Shown: positions 59,475 to 64,000 of the stretch, one piece after another
Layout of the letters: each line of letters opens with the position of its first letter
Numbering within the stretch: position 1 is the stretch's first letter
Source: Brevundimonas vesicularis NBRC 12165
GTDB lineage: Bacteria; Pseudomonadota; Alphaproteobacteria; Caulobacterales; Caulobacteraceae
DNA length: 64,000 nt
Direction: 5' to 3'
NCBI RefSeq assembly: GCF_001592205.1
Contig: NZ_BCWM01000012.1
Coordinates: 1-64,000, forward strand
The notes under the pieces: generated by a model
What the model saw: the letters and a program-made list of their open reading frames with translations, nothing else
Database searches by the model: none
Told to the model about the DNA's origin: nothing
Translations under genes and position numbers: made by a program

Positions 59475-60668
59475 GTGTCCACTGAACATCTGATGGGTGT
59501 CTACAATCGCGCGCCGCTGGAAGTGGAACGCGGCCGAGGCGCGCGTCTGTGGGCGACCGACGGGACCGAATATCTCGACTGCGTCGCCGGTATCTCGACC
59601 AACGGCCTGGGCCACGCCCACCCCGAACTGGTCCAGGCGGTCAAGGACCAGGCCGAGAAGCTGTGGCACGTCTCCAACATCTTCCGCATTCCGGGTCAGG
59701 AAGCGCTGGCCGACGCCCTGTGCGAATCCAGCTTCGCCGACGTGGTGTTCTTCACCAACTCGGGCACCGAAGCCGTCGAATGCGCGCTGAAGACGGCGCG
59801 CAAATACCACTCGGCCAACGGCGCGCCTGAGCGGATCGACATCTACGGCTTCGACGGCTCGTTCCACGGTCGGACCTATGGCGCGATCAACGCCGCCGCC
59901 AACCCCAGCTATACCGAGGGCTTCGGCCCGCCGATGCAGGGCTTCCACCAGCTGAAGTGGGGCGACCACGAGGCGATCAAGGCCGCCATCGCCAACCCCA
60001 CGACCGCCGCCATCATCGTCGAGCCCGTGCAGGGCGAGGGCGGCTGCCGCGCCATGCCCGAACAATGCCTGCGGGGGCTGCGCGACCTGTGCGACGAACA
60101 CGGCGTCCTGATCATCTTCGACGAGGTCCAGTGCGGCATGGGCCGGACCGGCAAGCTGTGGGCCCACGAATGGGCGGGCATGGCGCCGGACATCATGGCG
60201 GTGGCCAAGGCCCTGGGCGGGGGCTTCCCCATCGGCGCCTGCCTGGCCTCGGCAAAGGCGGCCAAAGGGATGACGGTCGGCGTTCACGGCTCGACCTTCG
60301 GCGGCAACCCTCTGGCCATGGCCGTGGGCCAGAAGGCGCTTAGCCTGATCAACAGCCCCGAGACGCTGAACAACGTCAACGAGGTCGCCGGCTATCTGAA
60401 GCAGCAGTTCGCCGGCCTTCAGGAACGCTTCCCCGATGTGATCGCCGACGTCCGCGGCAAGGGCCTTCTGATCGGCATCAAGATGGTGCCGAACAATCGC
60501 GAGTTCATGGCCCTGGCGCGCGACACGCAGCAGCTGCTGATCGCCGGCGGGGGCGACAACTGCGTGCGCCTGCTGCCGCCGCTGAACCTGACGCTGGACG
60601 AGGCCCGCGAAGCCGTGGCCCGTTTCGAAGCGGCCTGCGAGGTCGCCCGCGAAAAGCTGGCGGCCTGA
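59475..60668 (+). CDS. argD: Acetylornithine aminotransferase
   Basis: The 397-residue class III aminotransferase begins with [19 protein letters not shown]. Motifs follow: [73 protein letters not shown], the PLP Lys in [15 protein letters not shown], and [15 protein letters not shown]. It makes N-acetylornithine and can act on succinyl-DAP. GTG 59475 has GGAGG ten bases upstream; the longer frame is not conserved. It overlaps argF by one base. Confidence 0.95.
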   Translation: MSTEHLMGVYNRAPLEVERGRGARLWATDGTEYLDCVAGISTNGLGHAHPELVQAVKDQAEKLWHVSNIFRIPGQEALADALCESSFADVVFFTNSGTEAVECALKTARKYHSANGAPERIDIYGFDGSFHGRTYGAINAAANPSYTEGFGPPMQGFHQLKWGDHEAIKAAIANPTTAAIIVEPVQGEGGCRAMPEQCLRGLRDLCDEHGVLIIFDEVQCGMGRTGKLWAHEWAGMAPDIMAVAKALGGGFPIGACLASAKAAKGMTVGVHGSTFGGNPLAMAVGQKALSLINSPETLNNVNEVAGYLKQQFAGLQERFPDVIADVRGKGLLIGIKMVPNNREFMALARDTQQLLIAGGGDNCVRLLPPLNLTLDEAREAVARFEAACEVAREKLAA

Positions 60669-61582
60669 TGGTCCGGCACTTCCTCGACATCCACCGGCTG
60701 GACGCGGCGGATCTGCGCGCCATCCTGGACGATGCCCATGCCCGCAAGGCCGCCCGCAAGGGCTGGCCCCAGGGGCGCGCCGACGCCGATGCGCCGGGCA
60801 AGGACCGCGTCCTGGCCATGATCTTCGAAAAGAACTCGACCCGCACGCGGTTCAGCTTCGACGCGGCGATCCGCCAACTGGGCGGCTCGTCCATCATCGC
60901 CACGGCCTCCGACATGCAGTTGGGCCGCGGCGAGCCGGTGGAGGACACCGCCCGCGTGCTGTCGCGCATGGTCGATGCCGTGATGATCCGCGCCAACGAT
61001 CACGAGGATGTCGAGCGGTTCGCCCGCGTCTCGACCGTGCCCGTGGTCAACGGCCTGACCGACCGGTCGCACCCGTGCCAGATCCTGGCCGATCTGCAGA
61101 CGATCGAAGAGCATCGCGGGCCGATCGCCGGCAAGACGATCGCCTGGATCGGCGACGGCAACAACGTCTGCCACAGCTTCATGCACGCGGCGCCCAAGTT
61201 CGGCTTTCATCTGAACGTCGCCTGCCCGGCGGAATACCACCCGGACCTGCGCGATCTGGCCAAGGGCGGCGACGCCGTCACCCTGACCAGCGATCCGCGC
61301 GAGGCGGTCAAGGGCGCCGACGTCGTCGTCACCGACACCTGGGTCTCCATGGGGGATCAGGACTATGAGGCGCGCCTGTCGGCGTTCGAACATTACGGCG
61401 TCGATGAAGCCCTGATGGATCTCGCCGATCCCGAAGCGGTCTTCCTGCATTGCCTTCCCGCCCACCGTGGCGAGGAAGTCGCCGACGCCGTCATTGACGG
61501 GCCGCGCTCTCTGGTCTGGGACGAGGCCGAAAACCGCATCCACGCCCAGAAGGCCGTTCTGGCCTGGTGCTTCGGCGGCTGA
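60668..61582 (+). CDS. argF: Ornithine carbamoyltransferase
   Basis: The 304-residue enzyme contains the carbamoyl phosphate motif [12 protein letters not shown] (S-T-R-T-R, about residue 54) and [47 protein letters not shown] and the ornithine loop [11 protein letters not shown] complete the active site. It forms citrulline from ornithine and carbamoyl phosphate, the step after ArgD in arginine synthesis. TGATG overlap with argD means tight coupling. Confidence 0.96.
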   Translation: MVRHFLDIHRLDAADLRAILDDAHARKAARKGWPQGRADADAPGKDRVLAMIFEKNSTRTRFSFDAAIRQLGGSSIIATASDMQLGRGEPVEDTARVLSRMVDAVMIRANDHEDVERFARVSTVPVVNGLTDRSHPCQILADLQTIEEHRGPIAGKTIAWIGDGNNVCHSFMHAAPKFGFHLNVACPAEYHPDLRDLAKGGDAVTLTSDPREAVKGADVVVTDTWVSMGDQDYEARLSAFEHYGVDEALMDLADPEAVFLHCLPAHRGEEVADAVIDGPRSLVWDEAENRIHAQKAVLAWCFGG

Positions 61583-61589
61583 TCTACGC

Positions 61590-62381
61590 TCAGTCCTTGC
61601 CGCTGATCGGCGGCGAGGCTGTCGACGGTCCCAGCGCCAGCAGACCGTCGTAGGCGCCGTCCTCTACTGGCGTCAGGATGACGCCTCTTACCTCGTCGTC
61701 ATCGCTGGCGATCGAAGGATTGACGCCGCAGGCATCCCGCCCACAGTTCCAGGCAAAGCCGCCTTGCTGGGCGACCCTCAGGCTTAACGTCTCACTCGTG
61801 GGCAAATGGCCGGTCTCGGGAATGCCTATGTCCGGATATCTGGCGAGAGGGGTCTTCCGCGCGTGGATATTGCCCGCCAGTCCGATCACGCGCGCATCGG
61901 GTCTGTTCTGGCGCGCCTCGCTGAGAAGCTGGCCCATATTCAGCTCATACCACGCCTGATCGAGTTCTTGCCCTCGGGTCATGCTGGGCTGGAAAAGGTG
62001 GAGCGAGATGTCGCGTCCCGACGCCTTGAGCATTCGCGCTTTTTGCAAAAGAGCCAGAAGAGCCTTGCTGGTGCGTCCATCCTGACGCACGCGGTTCAGA
62101 AGAGAACTGCCGCTCAACGTGGCCAATGCGCTCGCCTCGTCCGGCTGTGAAATGAACGCATCGAGAGTGGATTGGAGCGTGTCTTCAAGTTCCAGTGCGA
62201 CGACCACGGGCCCTTGCTCCGCAGCAGCGCAGGCGATTTCGCCGACGGCGCGCGGCGCTTCCTCCGTCCCGTGCAACTCGCCGATCATGATGACCCGTTC
62301 GGGCCTCTCCAAAAGCGCGGTCGTCCCATCCGGCGGCGAACAGGCCATGATGGCCGCGCTCAGCAGTCCCAGCATTCTCAC
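61590..62381 (-). CDS. Tiki/ChaN-like superfamily lipoprotein
   Basis: The 263-residue protein begins [19 protein letters not shown], a short lipoprotein signal with Cys about residue 14. The motif [14 protein letters not shown] (G-E-x-H) and the later [15 protein letters not shown] (G-N-x-H) are the paired metal or heme motifs of the TraB/Tiki/EreA/ChaN superfamily. Two Cys (WNCGRDACG) lie near the end. Possible roles are heme or iron binding or a metalloprotease. Its codon use is less GC-biased than its neighbours. It converges on argF (seven bases apart). Confidence 0.7.
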   Translation of the reverse strand: MRMLGLLSAAIMACSPPDGTTALLERPERVIMIGELHGTEEAPRAVGEIACAAAEQGPVVVALELEDTLQSTLDAFISQPDEASALATLSGSSLLNRVRQDGRTSKALLALLQKARMLKASGRDISLHLFQPSMTRGQELDQAWYELNMGQLLSEARQNRPDARVIGLAGNIHARKTPLARYPDIGIPETGHLPTSETLSLRVAQQGGFAWNCGRDACGVNPSIASDDDEVRGVILTPVEDGAYDGLLALGPSTASPPISGKD

Positions 62382-62467
62382 TTCCCCCTGAAGTTATCGA
62401 GTTGCGAAAGACGCAACCTTGAGGGCGGAATTGTGGTGCGCTGGGACTGCTTATTGCGTCAGTCTTC

Positions 62468-62965
62468 CTACAGCTTCACGTCCGACACGCCGCCGACATC
62501 CGGGACGCTCTTGGTCAGGTTGGCCTTGAGAACTTCATAGCCGAAGCCCAGAGCGCCCTTGTCGGAGACCCACACGCGGCCGTCGTCGGCGTCGAAGCGG
62601 ACTAGGGTCAGGTGGGCGTCGTCCTTGCCGTCCGGGTACCAGGCGGCGACGACCGGGTTCCAGTATTTCTCGATGCGGCTGCGGTCCTGATCGACGGCCA
62701 GGCGGCCGTGGATGCAGGCCTGAACCTTGCCGTCCTTGGCCTGGTAGCAGAACATGCCGTTCTGGCCGCCGCCGCCGACGTCACGGGCGAAATCGGTGTC
62801 GTCGCGGGTGAAGAACCAGATGGTCCCCGTCTCGTCCTCGCCGAAACCGGTCATGGGTTGGTGGTGATAGCCGGGGCGATCGATGCCCAGCATGCCGGTA
62901 TTGGACTCCTTCAGGCTCTTCCAGAATTCCTTCTCGGCCTCGGCGGGGGTCAGTTTGTCGGACAC
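62468..62965 (-). CDS. Pyridoxamine 5'-phosphate oxidase-fold stress protein
   Basis: The 165-residue protein has the split-barrel flavin-binding layout of the general stress protein 26 group: FWKSLKESNTGMLGIDRPGYHHQPMTG, TIWFFTRDDTDFARDV, FCYQAKDGKVQACIHGRLAVDQDRSRIEKYWNPVVAAWYPDG (parts: TGMLGID, HQPMTG, IEKYWNPVVAAWYPDG). The tight W-x-P-x-V-x-A-W motif is typical. GTG 62965 is preceded by AAGGAG, so I prefer it to the long upstream frame. It probably binds FMN or F420-like cofactors. Confidence 0.9.
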   Translation of the reverse strand: MSDKLTPAEAEKEFWKSLKESNTGMLGIDRPGYHHQPMTGFGEDETGTIWFFTRDDTDFARDVGGGGQNGMFCYQAKDGKVQACIHGRLAVDQDRSRIEKYWNPVVAAWYPDGKDDAHLTLVRFDADDGRVWVSDKGALGFGYEVLKANLTKSVPDVGGVSDVKL

Positions 62966-63027
62966 GCGGTCTCTCCTTGAGTGGTTCGCAAGGTTCAACC
63001 GACCGGCCCTAATCGGGTTCCCGCAGC

Positions 63028-63246
63028 TTAAGCGCCGGGTATCCAGGGCGCACGCTCGGCGCCGAATAGCGTCGCCAGGTGGATCAGCAGCAGCATGGCG
63101 ATCGCCGCCGCGCCGACCATCAGGAACCGCCACGGCATCAGGCGCGGTCCCTTGAACGGATCTGGCGGCCGGGCGCCCCGCCATCCGCAAAAGACCATGA
63201 CGGCGAGGGCGACGCCCAGCAGGACGAGGGTGGTGGTCAGGCTCAT
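63028..63246 (-). CDS. Small hypothetical membrane protein
   Basis: The 72-residue protein has two hydrophobic spans (about residues 4-22, TTTLVLLGVALAVMVFCGW, and 41-61, FLMVGAAAIAMLLLIHLATLF) joined by a basic, Pro-rich loop (RGARPPDPFKGPRLMPWR). Similar two-span proteins are common in Caulobacterales; the function is unknown. It is divergent from podJ across 216 bases. Confidence 0.7.
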   Translation of the reverse strand: MSLTTTLVLLGVALAVMVFCGWRGARPPDPFKGPRLMPWRFLMVGAAAIAMLLLIHLATLFGAERAPWIPGA

Positions 63247-63328
63247 GCGCCGCAGGTGGCGAAAGCCGCGCGGCTTGGCAAGCGAACCCTTGCCGGGAGG
63301 TTAATCTTCATGCCGCGTTAACCGAGAT

Positions 63329-63409
63329 GATTCACAAATCCGGCTGTCTGGCGTGATGTCCACAGGATTGGGATATCGCTGCTAGATATTGCGGTTAACC
63401 ATCAGTTTA
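63329..63409 (+). promoter_or_regulatory. podJ control region with CtrA box, GANTC and DnaA-like site
   Basis: TTAA-N7-TTTA at 63395-63409 (one mismatch to the CtrA box) lies 54 bases before the podJ start. GATTC (CcrM site) is at 63329-63333 and ATGTCCACA (two-mismatch DnaA box) at 63356-63364. CtrA has been reported to repress podJ in Caulobacter; the pattern fits cell-cycle control. Confidence 0.5.
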
Positions 63410-63462
63410 CACCCTCGATATTGACGGTATAGCCTTCGTCGCATGGGCTGGGAGACGAATCA

Positions 63463-64000
63463 GTGAGCGCTGCAGCGCCGTGGAGCGTTAAGGGAATCGA
63501 TCCCAAAGCACGCGAGGTCGCCAAGGATCTGGCGCGCCGGTCCGGCATGACGCTGGGCGAATGGCTCAACTCCATGATCATGGAAGACGAGGAGGAGGGC
63601 TACGCCACCCTGCCGCGTCGCTCCCAGGCCGCCGAATACGAACGCCGCAACCGCAGCCGCCGTCTGGACGACGCCTATGAGGTCGAAGACAGCCAGCAGC
63701 GGATCAGCGCCTCCATCGATGTGATCGCCGCGCGGCTGGAAGCCGCAGAACGTCGCTCGACCGTCGCCATTCAGGGCGTGGATCAAGCCGTCGCGGGCCT
63801 GATGCGTCGGCTGGACGGCCAAGAGGTTGAGGCGCAGGGCGCCGCCCGCCGCATCGACGACATCGCTGAGGAGTTGCGCGAAGGGCATCGCCGCCTGCGC
63901 GCCTTCGAACGCGACACCGGCCCGTCGACCCAGGAAGCCTTCGGCAAGATCGAGACCTCCTTGGGCGCCCTGACCGGGCGTCTGTACGACATCGAGGAAC
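63463..64000 (+). CDS. podJ: Polar organelle development protein PodJ (5' part, cut by window end)
   Basis: The GTG at 63463, with GGGAG 13-9 bases upstream, opens a frame running off the window (179 codons). The product begins APWSVKGIDPKAREVAKDLA and continues RRSGMTLGEWLNSMIME, the conserved start of PodJ. A charged, coiled-coil-like region follows (QRISASIDVIAARLEAAERR, ARRIDDIAEELREGHRRL). PodJ is a membrane-anchored polarity scaffold that places pilus and holdfast factors at the flagellar pole, including CpaE, encoded at 42.7 kb here. The rest (more coiled coil, a span, a periplasmic peptidoglycan-binding end) lies beyond the window. Confidence 0.88.
   Translation, partial: MSAAAPWSVKGIDPKAREVAKDLARRSGMTLGEWLNSMIMEDEEEGYATLPRRSQAAEYERRNRSRRLDDAYEVEDSQQRISASIDVIAARLEAAERRSTVAIQGVDQAVAGLMRRLDGQEVEAQGAARRIDDIAEELREGHRRLRAFERDTGPSTQEAFGKIETSLGALTGRLYDIEE

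Noticed and set aside
1..64000. CRISPR array or tandem repeats
   Set aside because: I saw no regularly spaced direct repeats; the repeats present are palindromes or single inverted-repeat elements.

Overview
The window is a GC-rich alphaproteobacterial chromosome segment with no rRNA, tRNA, CRISPR array, integrase island or recognisable insertion sequence. Its markers point to Caulobacteraceae, plausibly Brevundimonas. They are the cell-cycle regulator gcrA, the start of the polarity gene podJ at the right edge, a Caulobacter-type pilA-cpaABCDEF-tadBC pilus cluster, ChvI/ChvG followed by a short alphaproteobacterial HPr kinase, and CtrA-like (TTAA-N7-TTAA) and CcrM (GANTC) sites in the expected promoters. 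The genus is inferred; no search was possible.

1-14 kb: small envelope proteins (lipocalin lipoprotein, retropepsin-like protease), an SDR without the usual Tyr/Lys, then a fsa-DUF484-xerC operon facing priA. Next come ahcY behind a 22-bp palindrome, a BaiN/YhiN-type flavoprotein whose start codon abuts a perfect 12-bp UUCG hairpin, a zinc-ribbon protein and an unrecognised 572-aa protein.

14-18 kb: a signalling block chvI-chvG-hprK followed by mannose-type EIIA and HPr, linking envelope sensing to a regulatory (non-transporting) PTS. 18-31 kb: a serine hydrolase with a C-terminal TPR, a beta-propeller phytase divergent from a TonB-dependent receptor, lpd, mutS, a cobalamin riboswitch with a BtuB-like receptor, and a degenerate aldo/keto reductase.

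31-37 kb: maleylacetoacetate isomerase and an FAH-family hydrolase, a three-gene membrane cassette (DUF883, holin-like, DUF1328), a membrane protein/HTH_34 pair, a tyrosine phosphatase and pabB. 37-48 kb: the Tad/Flp pilus locus, with two TadE-like minor pilins and a stand-alone secretin-N-domain protein divergent from pilA-cpaA-F-tadBC.

48-64 kb: SRPBCC and 2Fe-2S proteins, an M20 amidohydrolase, a DUF5677-like protein, dapE, a cupin, an MFS exporter, a 145-bp inverted-repeat element, a tandem-domain dCTP deaminase, apaG, a large palindrome, gcrA with a dense regulatory region, an ABC-2 permease, an M28 peptidase, a probably frameshifted YcxB-like gene, argD-argF, a Tiki/ChaN-like lipoprotein, a stress flavin-oxidoreductase-fold protein and podJ (cut by the window end).

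There is no clear-cut new multi-gene defence or mobile system. The most interesting leads are regulatory structures (ahcY palindrome, flavoprotein start hairpin, gcrA and podJ control regions), proteins of catalytic families that lack their key residues (PriA zinc site 2, SDR, aldo/keto reductase), and compact cassettes of unknown role.
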